Part shown: positions 1-5,476 of the stretch, piece after piece
Numbering within the stretch: the first letter of the stretch is position 1
How the letters are laid out: each line of letters opens with the position of its first letter
Assembly (NCBI GenBank): GCA_015492755.1
Contig: WGEM01000624.1
Location: 1 to 5,476, forward strand
Direction of reading: 5' to 3'
DNA length: 5,476 bases
Source of the DNA: Gemmatimonadota bacterium
GTDB lineage: Bacteria > Gemmatimonadota > Gemmatimonadetes > Longimicrobiales > Gaopeijiaceae
The notes under the pieces: generated by a model
Told to the model about the DNA's origin: nothing
The model's input: only the letters and a program-made list of their open reading frames with translations
The model's database searches: none
Translations under genes and position numbers: made by a program

Positions 1-437
1 AACCAGCACCAACCATCCTGCTTGGTGTGGAACCGTGTGGCATCGGTGCCCCACAACTCGTTCGGTGCGTCCGTCGTGATCCGCCCACTGTGGCTCCGGT
101 CTCCTCGGGGATGCCGGCCCCGCCGCACCGGCGCCAGAAGGCCGTTCTCGCGCATCAGACGAAGCACCCGGTTCTTGCCCACCCTGATCCCCTTGGCCCG
201 CAGTCGGGCCCATACCTTGCGATGCCCTTCGCCCAGGAAGTCACTCTCCTTGAGCACCGTGCGGATCTCCTCCAGCAGCTCTGCGTCCGTCAGTTCCGTT
301 TTCGGCCCCCGCTTCGCGGCCTCAGGTCGAGCCGCCTCGCTGCCCCGAGCCTGCAGGGCGTACACCGTCGAACGCGGCACTCGCCAGACCGCACAGATCA
401 TCGTCAGGGGATACCGGCGTCCGGTGCTCGGACTCAC
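1..437 (-). CDS. IS3-family transposase OrfB (DDE), C-terminal part beyond window
   Basis: This is the catalytic subunit of the IS, which cuts and joins DNA with an RNase H-fold DDE domain. I translated it by hand: 145 complete residues from a GTG start, beginning MSPSTGRRYPLTMICAVW. An N-terminal region resembling a helix-turn-helix is followed by the characteristic IS3 OrfB stretch GHRKVWARLRAKGI (about residues 71-84) and RLMRENGLLAP (about 93-103). The segment NELWGTDATRF (about 126-136) holds the first catalytic aspartate, D132. The second Asp and the Glu lie outside the window. The GTG overlaps the OrfA stop as GTGA, so translation may be coupled. The frame is also open upstream across the A-run in OrfA, so an OrfAB fusion by -1 frameshifting is possible. 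It is cut only by the window edge; no internal stop is seen. Confidence 0.88.
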   Translation of the reverse strand, partial: MSPSTGRRYPLTMICAVWRVPRSTVYALQARGSEAARPEAAKRGPKTELTDAELLEEIRTVLKESDFLGEGHRKVWARLRAKGIRVGKNRVLRLMRENGLLAPVRRGRHPRGDRSHSGRITTDAPNELWGTDATRFHTKQDGWCW

Positions 438-802
438 TCGCTGCCTCGCCTCAACAGCTTCCGCAGCTCGTCCCCGTACCCCCTTTTTTCCAGGAGCTCG
501 CTCGCAAGCTCCATCCGCATGGTGACTTCCCCGAGCTTCGCACGGGTCCGGATCAACTCCCGCTCCGTCGGATCCCGGCCCCGCCGCTTCAGGCCTTGTT
601 GCCCTGTCTCCAGGAACACACGCCGCCACTCTTCCAACTCCGGCGGCGAAACCTGCACGTCTCGACTCACCTCCACGAGATCCTCGCCCCGAAGCAGCCG
701 CAGCACGACCTCCGTCTTCCGCTGTGCGCTCCACCGTTCCGGTGGAGTTCCTCCGCGACCTCCGGTCGCCGCGGACTCCCCGGCCTTCTCGGTCGTTTTC
801 AA
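434..802 (-). CDS. IS3-family transposase OrfA (HTH DNA-binding subunit)
   Basis: This 122-aa protein is the IS regulatory and DNA-binding subunit, which recognises the terminal repeats. Residues about 23-60 (RWSAQRKTEVVLRLLRGE and onward through VSPPELEEWR) fit the helix-turn-helix of IS3-type OrfA proteins. Residues about 77-107 (RDPTERELIRTRAKLGEV to ELLEKRG) form a charged heptad-like helix typical of the OrfA leucine zipper used for multimerisation. The start is TTG at 802, with a purine-rich GGGGGAAG a few bases upstream; an in-frame TAG lies 15 codons before the TTG, so there is little room for a longer form. The stop overlaps the OrfB GTG. Codons 105-107 (GAA AAA AGG) contain the run of six A's discussed under findings. 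Length is slightly above the roughly 90-110 aa common in the family. Confidence 0.85.
   Translation of the reverse strand: MKTTEKAGESAATGGRGGTPPERWSAQRKTEVVLRLLRGEDLVEVSRDVQVSPPELEEWRRVFLETGQQGLKRRGRDPTERELIRTRAKLGEVTMRMELASELLEKRGYGDELRKLLRRGSE
483..490 (-). promoter_or_regulatory. Candidate -1 frameshift slip site (GAAAAAAG) in OrfA
   Basis: The minus strand reads G, six A's, then G, at OrfA codons 105-107. IS3 elements commonly make an OrfAB fusion by -1 slippage on A-rich heptamers. Here the zero-frame phase is GAA AAA AGG, not the textbook A AAA AAG phase, so slippage would rely on the single lysyl-tRNA on AAA moving back one base. After that slip the reading enters the OrfB frame with AAG GGG GTA and stays open through the OrfB GTG. 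It is a plausible site, not a proven one. Confidence 0.4.
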
Positions 803-839
803 CGCTTCCCCCTTTTCGCTCTCGACCCCGGCTCCCTTG

Positions 840-854
840 CCAATCTACTGTCCA
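840..854 (-). repeat. Putative terminal inverted repeat of the IS
   Basis: On the minus strand the bases read TGGACAGTAGATTGG, upstream of OrfA at the usual distance, and start with the TG dinucleotide seen at IS3-family ends. Only one copy is in view, so the repeat is inferred from position and starting bases, not from an actual pair. Bases 855-858 (GTGA) would hold the 3-4 bp target duplication. Confidence 0.45.
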
Positions 855-885
855 GTGAAATCGGGGGCGCAAAAGCGTCGCGAGC

Positions 886-1431
886 ATGGTGGTCGCCGGA
901 CTGTCGGACGCTGTATGGGCGGTCGATCGGTGGCTGTGGCTCGTGGCGCATGACGGTTCCGGAGAGGTCCGACTCGTCGAGCCCGGGCCTCCGGTGGGAG
1001 GCGCCGAGGTTCTCGCGGAGGCTCCATTCCCGGGACGACTGTCCGCCGGCGGCGCGCGCGTGTTCGTGACGGAAGTCTCTCCGCCCCATCGAATCTGGGC
1101 CTTCGAACCGGGGGGCGGGGCGACGAGCACCAGGCCTCCCGCTGGGCTCGTGGACAGCCTGGCGGTCCTGCTGAGTGATGGACGCACGGAGGCATGGAAA
1201 GCTGCGCCCGCCATTGAACTCGACCGTTTGCGACTGCTGCAGCCCGTCGTCTGTGTCGGTAACGATTGGCGGGTCTTCGTGCTCTATGATGAGGTCTTGA
1301 AGGCGGGAAGATGGCCCATCATTCCCGTGCCGGTCACGCCGGTGGCGGCCGACCCGGCGTCGAGGACCGTCTGGGCTCTACGTCGGGGCAACCAGACGGA
1401 ACTGGTCAAGTACCGGTACCGGTGGCGATGA
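886..1431 (+). pseudogene. Beta-propeller-like protein, probable 5'-truncated remnant beside the IS
   Basis: This 181-aa reading frame has strongly GC-biased third positions and looks genuinely coding. It has repeated short strand-like segments such as AVWAVDRWLWLVAHDG (about 9-24), HRIWAFEPGGG (about 68-78) and TVWALRRGNQTELVKYRYRW (about 161-180), consistent with propeller blades, but I recognise no specific family. It lacks a signal peptide although the next gene, of similar style, has one. It has no clear ribosome binding site, and its first ATG lies 31 bases from the putative IS end. An in-frame TGA at 856-858 blocks extension towards the IS. The simplest reading is that the 5' part was lost or separated when the IS arrived, but a natively short cytoplasmic ORF starting at 886 cannot be excluded. 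Its stop overlaps the next start as ATGA, suggesting the two were one operon. Confidence 0.5.
1412..1423. repeat. 12-bp perfect palindrome just before the propeller gene start
   Basis: ACCGGTACCGGT is its own reverse complement and also forms a tandem TACCGG TACCGG from 1411. It encodes part of the YRYRWR tail of the upstream ORF and ends four bases before the ATG at 1428. It may be only a by-product of the repeated Tyr-Arg codons. Confidence 0.5.
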
Positions 1432-2690
1432 ATCAATACCGCCGCTCTGCTGTGCTGGGGGCAGCGGGCTTCGCGCTCGCCTGTTCCCTGGGAGTGTGGC
1501 CGACGCTGGCGAGCGGCAACGCAGAGGCGGCCGCCGCACTGCCCGCGCTCCCGGACACCCTCCGCCTCCCGGTGCCTTCCGCCCCTGTCGGCTGGGGGTT
1601 GGCACACCCGCCGCTCCTCGGACTCGGAGGTGCGGAGGATGACGGAGAGACCTTTTTCGAAATCCTCGCCGCCACCTTCTGGAAGGACACCGCCTTCGTG
1701 GTGGCCGACCGCGGAGCGGAGGGCCTCAGGGTCTTCTCGCTGGACGGCACCCTCCTGCGCACCATCGGCCGGAGGGGTGACGGTCCAGGCGAGTTCCAGA
1801 AGCCGGTGCAGCTCTGGTCCCATGGCGATTCCCTCTGGGTGTTCGATGAGCGCGGTTCGCGGCTGAGCCTCGTCCACTGGACGGCGGGTTTCCTGGACGA
1901 CTGGACGATCCACGGCAGCATGAAGCTGACGGGTGGAGTAGGCCGGTTCGCCAGCGGGCGCTGGTTCGCGTTCCGGACACCATGGGGTGGGCAGATGGTG
2001 CGCGGAGCGCGCTCACGCGACACGGTGCCCTTCGTGCTCCTGGACGAACATCGGTCCTGGGCGAGGGAGTTCGTGCGCGTGCCGGGAATGTACACCAGCC
2101 AGGTCGCCGTGGATGGGCGTCGGGCGTACCGTCCGACGCCCTTCACGCCCCGCGCGTCGCATGCGGTGTGGGGAAACTGTGTCGCCGTCTCGGCGGGTGA
2201 CACGCCGGTGGTGGAGGTCTTCGACCACGAGGGCCGGCACGTCCGAAGCTACGTCCTGGAACTGGATCCGAGGCCGGTGGACGACGCCGCCATGGAGGCC
2301 TGGATCGACTTCTTCGCATCGAACATCCCCGCCGAGCAGAGGTCGGCGTACCGGGCGGTGGTGGAGCGGATCCCGCGCCTGCAGGAGCTGCCCTTCTTCG
2401 CCGACATCAGGGCGGACCCCCTCGGAGCGCTGTGGCTCCAGATCTATGAGCCCCCGTTCGGCGATAGCGATACGTGGATCATCCTCGACCCGGCGGGCAC
2501 GGTTCCGGGCCGGCTGCGCACGCCCGAGCCCATGCGGATCCTGGACATCGGGGAGCGTCGCATCCTCGGGCGGACGGTCTCGGGTCTCGGTGTGGAGGAA
2601 GTCGTGATCCTGGAGCTGGAGCGCGACACGGAGGAGCGTGCCCGCGGGATCCCTCAGTGCCTCCCCCTCACTCCTCCACCACGAAGCTGA
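1428..2690 (+). CDS. Exported six-bladed beta-propeller protein
   Basis: This 420-aa protein carries an N-terminal signal sequence (MNQYRRSAVLGAAGFALACS, then a small-residue region to about 35). C19 in ALAC is a poor lipobox, so a soluble secreted or periplasmic form is as likely as a lipoprotein. The mature part has the propeller hallmark RTIGRRGDGPGEF (about 111-123), followed by LWVFDERGSRLSLV (about 136-149), a blade pattern common in secreted 6-bladed propeller proteins of NHL/TolB-like fold in Gemmatimonadota and Bacteroidota. Later blades are visible near VVEVFDHEGRHVRSYVL (about 261-277) and TWIILDPAGTVPGRL (about 349-363). Ligand and function are unknown. The start at 1428 is chosen because it places the signal peptide at the N terminus and overlaps the preceding stop as ATGA; a longer frame from 1311 would bury the signal. 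The last 23 bases overlap the convergent oxidase gene. Confidence 0.85.
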   Translation: MNQYRRSAVLGAAGFALACSLGVWPTLASGNAEAAAALPALPDTLRLPVPSAPVGWGLAHPPLLGLGGAEDDGETFFEILAATFWKDTAFVVADRGAEGLRVFSLDGTLLRTIGRRGDGPGEFQKPVQLWSHGDSLWVFDERGSRLSLVHWTAGFLDDWTIHGSMKLTGGVGRFASGRWFAFRTPWGGQMVRGARSRDTVPFVLLDEHRSWAREFVRVPGMYTSQVAVDGRRAYRPTPFTPRASHAVWGNCVAVSAGDTPVVEVFDHEGRHVRSYVLELDPRPVDDAAMEAWIDFFASNIPAEQRSAYRAVVERIPRLQELPFFADIRADPLGALWLQIYEPPFGDSDTWIILDPAGTVPGRLRTPEPMRILDIGERRILGRTVSGLGVEEVVILELERDTEERARGIPQCLPLTPPPRS

Positions 2691-4341
2691 ACATCATCCC
2701 CGAGTGGAGGTGCTCGGCGATGTGGCAGTGGATCATCCACGTGCCGGGGTTGGTCATCTCCACCAGGAAGTCCACCGTGGAGCCCACGGGCACGATGGCG
2801 GTGTCCTTCCACACCAGGTTCTCCGGCTCCACCCCGTCCACCGAAGTCACCAGGAAGCGCTGTCCGTGCACGTGGATGGGGTGGTTCATGGGGTGGAACG
2901 ACTCGGGGTTGTTGAAGATGCGGATCTTCACCACGTCGCCCACCCGGAAGCGCCAGTCGATGTCGCCGTTTTCGGCGCCGGTGGCGCGGTCCCGCAGGAT
3001 CCACGTGACCTGCTCGGCGGTGCTGAGCCAGTTCATCATGGGCATCCCGTCGTTCCACTCGATGGGCGGAAAGAAGAGCGTATCCGCCTCCATGGAGAGC
3101 ACGATGGGCTGCGGCAGGTCCCGCACGCGGATGGTGGTTTCCAGCTCGTGGTCGGGGGGCCGCGAGAAGTAGGGTCGGAAGCGCTCGATGTCGCGCTGGA
3201 CGTCGGTGTGGCTCCGGAGCGTCTCGAAGGCCTCCGACACCGCGGCGTCGTCCACCGGCGCGTCGTCCACCTCCACCAGCGCCAGCGTGTCCACGTGGGG
3301 GTAGAACTCGCCGCGGAAGTGATTGATGGCCTGGATGGTGTTGGCGATGGCCACCTCGCCGGGGGTGTCGAAGCGCACGTCCACGACGTAGCGCTCCGCC
3401 GGTGCGATGACCACCGACTCCACCCACTGCTCCCGCTCGTAGCGGCTCACGTCGGAGGCCACCACCTTCACGGGGTTGCCGCCGAAGGTGACGTTGAAGG
3501 TGCGGGTGTTGGCCACGTTGGTGAGGTAGAAGCGCACCACCTCGCCCAGCCGCGCCCGGAGCCGCTTGTCCGTCTCTCCGTTCACCAGCATGACGTTGCC
3601 GAAGCGGCCCATGAGGGCGTGCGTGGGCGACTCCTCACCCCAGGGGATGAGGCCCTGCTCGTCCATGAGGATGTCGTCCAGGACGAAGATCTCCTCCCGG
3701 TGCGCCGGGCCGTAGTAGTCGGGGTCGGGGGAGGTCACCAGCAGGTTACCGAAAAGTCCCAGATCCTGCTGCACGTCTTCCCGCACGTGGGGGTGGTACC
3801 AGAACATCCCGGCGTCGGGGACGTGCACCTCGTAGGTGAAGCGCTCCCCCCGCCGGATGGCCGCCTGCGTCACCCCGGGTACGCCGTCGAAGCGGTTGTC
3901 CAGCCGCACGCCGTGCCAGTGGATGGTGGTGGGCATCTGGATGTCGTTGGTGACCCGCACCACGATGGTCGCGTCCTTCGGCGCCTGGATGAGCGGCCCG
4001 GGGTACTGCCCGTTGTAGCCGAACATCACCATCTCGTGCCCCGCCAGCGTGCGGCGCACCATGGAGACGGAGATGTCCAGCGTGTCGCCGTCACCCAGCG
4101 CCACCAGCTCCGAGGGCCGCGCCTCGGGGAACATGTCGGGATCCATTCCCATCCCCGGCAGGAAGGGGCCCACCACCGGGACCGCGCCCTCCAGCCCCGG
4201 GAGCATGGGCATGTTGGGATCCATGGGAACCATGCGCCATCCGCCGCCCATGTTCATGCCGTGCATCTCGTGCTGCGCGGCGAGGGGCGCGGCGGCGAGG
4301 GCCAGCGCCAGGGCGAGGGCCGGCGCCAGGTGCGACTTCAC
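2668..4341 (-). CDS. Multicopper oxidase, secreted, with Met-rich N-terminus
   Basis: This 557-aa enzyme belongs to the cupredoxin-fold multicopper oxidases, which oxidise a substrate (phenolics or metal ions such as Cu(I)) at a type 1 copper and reduce O2 to water at a trinuclear centre. All four ligand motifs are present: HWHG at about 141-144, WYHPH at about 181-185, HPIHVHG at about 487-493, and HCHIAEHLHSGM at about 538-549, with C539, H544 and M549 as likely type 1 ligands. A Sec signal (about 1-22, ending APLAA) predicts export. The mature N terminus (about 24-70) is unusually rich in Met with two His. Length fits a three-domain laccase-like enzyme. The GTG start directly follows the stop of the 189-aa gene, implying co-translation. 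The physiological substrate is not determinable; a copper-tolerance role is an inference. The 3' end converges on and overlaps the propeller gene. Confidence 0.95.
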   Translation of the reverse strand: MKSHLAPALALALALAAAPLAAQHEMHGMNMGGGWRMVPMDPNMPMLPGLEGAVPVVGPFLPGMGMDPDMFPEARPSELVALGDGDTLDISVSMVRRTLAGHEMVMFGYNGQYPGPLIQAPKDATIVVRVTNDIQMPTTIHWHGVRLDNRFDGVPGVTQAAIRRGERFTYEVHVPDAGMFWYHPHVREDVQQDLGLFGNLLVTSPDPDYYGPAHREEIFVLDDILMDEQGLIPWGEESPTHALMGRFGNVMLVNGETDKRLRARLGEVVRFYLTNVANTRTFNVTFGGNPVKVVASDVSRYEREQWVESVVIAPAERYVVDVRFDTPGEVAIANTIQAINHFRGEFYPHVDTLALVEVDDAPVDDAAVSEAFETLRSHTDVQRDIERFRPYFSRPPDHELETTIRVRDLPQPIVLSMEADTLFFPPIEWNDGMPMMNWLSTAEQVTWILRDRATGAENGDIDWRFRVGDVVKIRIFNNPESFHPMNHPIHVHGQRFLVTSVDGVEPENLVWKDTAIVPVGSTVDFLVEMTNPGTWMIHCHIAEHLHSGMMFSFVVEE

Positions 4342-4911
4342 TCAGTCGTTCCCGTAACCGTAGGCGGCGCAGTTCTCCTGCTGGAACGCGCCGTGGCCCA
4401 CCATGGTGTGCATCATCCCGCTCCGGCTCATCCCCCGGGCCACGATGGGACCCTGCCACATGGTGGCGTCTTCCGGCGCGTCCTCGGGCTCCAGCGTGAT
4501 GACCACCAGGAATTGGTTCCAGCGCACGGTGCCCGACGTGCGGAGCTCCGCGTCCAGCGTGCCCAGGCGCTCCACCCGGTCCACCTCACGGGTGGTGACC
4601 CACGCCACGAACTTCCCCTGCCGGGGCGGCTTCACACGCTCCAGCGACACGTGGATCTCCCGCACGTAGCTCCCGTCGGGAGCCAGCGCGATGGGGAAGG
4701 GACTCGAGCGCGGGAGCGCCACGTCGGCGCGTCCGCGCAGGTAGCCCGTGCCCGGCACGTTCTTCGTGGTGAAGAGCTCGATGGCGTAGTAGGCGGGCCC
4801 GGGATCCACGCAGCGTAGGGCCGCGTCGGCGCCGTGCGCCCCGGCAACCGCCGGCGTCCCTGCCGCCGCCGCCAGGACGGCGCTCACGGTGAAGAGGATG
4901 CGTCGCGTCAC
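4342..4911 (-). CDS. Uncharacterised secreted protein, partner of the multicopper oxidase
   Basis: This 189-aa protein is the first gene of the oxidase operon. The GTG at 4911 is chosen because it begins a clean signal peptide (VTRRILFTVSAVLAAAAG, cleavage near AVAGA about 21-25); the frame is open further upstream but contains no ATG near enough to be convincing. The mature chain has a strand-rich region, KFVAWVTTREVDRVERLGTL (about 100-119) through FLVVITLEPEDAPED (about 134-148), whose pattern recalls the extracytoplasmic domain of RskA-type anti-sigma factors; that is only a loose resemblance, and no sigma-binding or membrane part is present. The tail GMSRSGMMHTMVGHG (about 160-174) is rich in Met and His and could bind metal. 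Two cysteines, C34 and C181, could form a disulfide after export. Its TGA is directly followed by the oxidase GTG. Function unknown; a copper-related role is inferred only from neighbour and tail. Confidence 0.8.
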   Translation of the reverse strand: MTRRILFTVSAVLAAAAGTPAVAGAHGADAALRCVDPGPAYYAIELFTTKNVPGTGYLRGRADVALPRSSPFPIALAPDGSYVREIHVSLERVKPPRQGKFVAWVTTREVDRVERLGTLDAELRTSGTVRWNQFLVVITLEPEDAPEDATMWQGPIVARGMSRSGMMHTMVGHGAFQQENCAAYGYGND

Positions 4912-5034
4912 GTGTTCCGCACTGGATGAAATCCACCGTTCATGCGTAATTCCCAGGGTATGGGGGACGGTACGCCCCCACAAGAGACGGGCGCTCCGCC
5001 GCCCGCGAATCGCCATCACCAACGGATACACTCG
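4912..5034. promoter_or_regulatory. Divergent promoter region between oxidase operon and membrane protein gene
   Basis: This 123-base gap separates the 189-aa gene on the minus strand from the 144-aa gene on the plus strand, so it must hold promoters for both. I see no convincing -35/-10 pair for either; on the minus strand TTGTGG and CATACC lie about 16 bases apart but match consensus poorly. Its most notable element is the inverted repeat at 4961-4980. The minus strand also has an 11-codon ORF (start 4943) ending at the GTG of the 189-aa gene. Ribosome sites are weak on both sides: GGA about 8 bases before the plus ATG, and GCGGA before the minus GTG. Confidence 0.6.
4961..4980. repeat. GC-rich inverted repeat, candidate operator
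   Basis: Arms TGGGGG (4961-4966) and CCCCCA (4975-4980) are perfect complements around the 8-base centre ACGGTACG. The repeat lies about 50 bases from either start in the divergent region, a natural place for a regulator to act on both. G/C tracts flanked by GTA-type bases (GTATGGGGG and GGTACG) loosely recall CsoR/RcnR-class metal sensor sites, but the match is too imprecise to assign. It could also form a hairpin in a long 5' leader. Confidence 0.5.
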
Positions 5035-5469
5035 ATGCTCAGAAAGGTCTCCGCGGTGGTCGCCGGCCTCGTGGCCATGGGGGTGGTGGTCTTCTCCCTC
5101 CAGTGGGTGGGATCCCTCATCCACCCCCTTCCGCCGGGCGTGAACCCGGCGGATCCGGAAGACGCCGCCGCCTTCCGCGCCTACCTGGCCACCATGCCCG
5201 TGGGCGTGTGGATTCTGGGGTTGGGCTCGGAGCTCGTGGGGGCCTTCGCAGGCGGCTTGGTGGCCTCCCGCATCGCCGAGGACCGCAGGCGCCTCCTGGC
5301 GGGCGTGGTGGTGGGCCTCGCCCTGGCCGCCAGCGTCATGAACTGGCTGGCGTTTCCGCACCCCTGGTGGTTCATCGGGGCACAGCTCGTGGGCTATCCG
5401 CTGGTGTTCCTGGCGCTGCTGCGCCTCACACCGGTGAATCCCTACGAGGACTACGAAGGGGAGCTGTAG
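5035..5469 (+). CDS. Small four-helix membrane protein, function unknown
   Basis: This 144-aa protein has four probable transmembrane helices: about 6-28 (VSAVVAGLVAMGVVVFSLQW), 55-78 (GVWILGLGSELVGAFAGGLV), 86-107 (LLAGVVVGLALAASVMNWL) and 111-130 (WFIGAQLVGYPLVFLALL). The first loop is proline- and acid-rich (PLPPGVNPADPEDAAAF, about 31-47); the MNWLAFPHPWWF segment (about 102-113) resembles the conserved N-x-x-x-x-PHP-x-W turn of a family of small uncharacterised bacterial membrane proteins. The short tail is acidic (NPYEDYEGEL). The start at 5035 is chosen because helix 1 begins straight after MLRK; an upstream in-frame ATG at 4942 would add a 31-residue polar extension that crosses the inverted repeat and is unlikely. 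It is transcribed away from the oxidase operon and may share its control region. No catalytic or metal motif is evident. Confidence 0.85.
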   Translation: MLRKVSAVVAGLVAMGVVVFSLQWVGSLIHPLPPGVNPADPEDAAAFRAYLATMPVGVWILGLGSELVGAFAGGLVASRIAEDRRRLLAGVVVGLALAASVMNWLAFPHPWWFIGAQLVGYPLVFLALLRLTPVNPYEDYEGEL

Positions 5470-5476
5470 GCGGGGC

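Larger units (their letters stand above)
1..854 (-). mobile_element. IS3-family insertion sequence, one end (partial)
   Basis: The minus strand carries the two-gene arrangement of IS3-family elements: a small OrfA with a helix-turn-helix and a leucine-rich helix, followed in the -1 frame by OrfB of the DDE transposase type. The element continues beyond base 1, so the catalytic core after the first aspartate and the far terminal repeat are not in the window. The near boundary is placed at 854 because the minus strand there starts TGGACAGTAGATTGG, with the 5'-TG typical of IS3 ends, 52 bases before the OrfA start. The exact end and the target duplication cannot be confirmed without the other end. 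The family assignment is firm; the subgroup is not assigned. Confidence 0.85.

Noticed and set aside
837..865. Outward promoter at the IS end driving the propeller genes (TTGCCA at 837-842)
   Set aside because: The -35-like box matches five of six bases, but no -10 match occurs at 16-18 bases; the closest, TGAAAT at 856, is only 13 bases away.
27..953. Plus-strand open frames across the IS
   Set aside because: They lie opposite the clear OrfA and OrfB transposase genes, and their Arg/Ser/Pro-rich translations look like antisense shadows.
2660..2700. Bidirectional terminator between the convergent genes
   Set aside because: The genes overlap here and I see no GC-rich hairpin followed by a T-run on either strand.
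2638..4818. Very long His-rich open frame on the plus strand, opposite the oxidase operon
   Set aside because: It is the mirror of two well-supported genes with GC-biased codons, which keep the opposite frame free of stops. Its His and Val richness comes from reversed codons of the oxidase, and it has no recognisable domain.
4342..4911. Anti-sigma factor assignment for the 189-aa protein
   Set aside because: Only the strand pattern and a TLEP-like stretch resemble the RskA outer domain; there is no cytoplasmic sigma-binding part and no internal membrane helix, and no sigma factor gene is nearby.
4942..5034. Longer start for the four-helix membrane protein at 4942
   Set aside because: It would add a polar 31-residue extension translated from the divergent promoter region and its inverted repeat; the first membrane helix directly follows the ATG at 5035.
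4912..5361. Longer form of the 189-aa gene reaching up to 5361 on the minus strand
   Set aside because: It would run through the oppositely read membrane protein gene and bury the signal peptide inside the protein.

Overview
This is a high-GC bacterial window with tight gene packing, frequent GTG and TTG starts and genes that overlap or abut. A secreted six-bladed beta-propeller protein with a G-D-G-P-G-E-F motif and a Met-rich multicopper oxidase of the type common in soil and sediment Gemmatimonadota suggest that phylum. This is an inference from protein style only, as there is no rRNA, tRNA or core marker gene here.

Layout. (1) Positions 1 to about 854 hold one end of an IS3-family insertion sequence on the minus strand: OrfA from a TTG start, then OrfB, which overlaps it by GTGA and runs off the window start. 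A putative terminal inverted repeat begins TGGACAG, reading inward from 854. A run of six A's near the end of OrfA could support a -1 frameshift giving an OrfAB fusion. (2) Positions 886-2690 on the plus strand hold two propeller-like ORFs joined by an ATGA overlap. The first has no signal peptide and begins about 30 bases from the IS end, so it is probably the remnant of a longer gene. The second is an intact 420-aa exported protein. (3) Positions 2668-4911 on the minus strand hold a two-gene operon. Its promoter-proximal gene is an uncharacterised 189-aa secreted protein. Directly after it, with no spacer, comes a 557-aa multicopper oxidase with complete copper-ligand motifs. The oxidase converges on the second propeller gene and overlaps it by 23 bases. 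(4) Positions 4912-5034 are a divergent promoter region with a 20-bp GC-rich inverted repeat. (5) Positions 5035-5469 on the plus strand hold a 144-aa four-helix membrane protein of unknown function.

How they may work together. The clearest unit is the 189-aa protein plus the multicopper oxidase, both exported and probably translated in a coupled way. This suggests an envelope copper-handling or substrate-oxidation pair. The divergent membrane protein shares the control region but has no demonstrated link. The propeller genes look like a separate unit that has lost its upstream part to the IS. I see no defence system, CRISPR array or RNA gene. The most unusual content is the uncharacterised partner of the oxidase and the inverted repeat that may control it.
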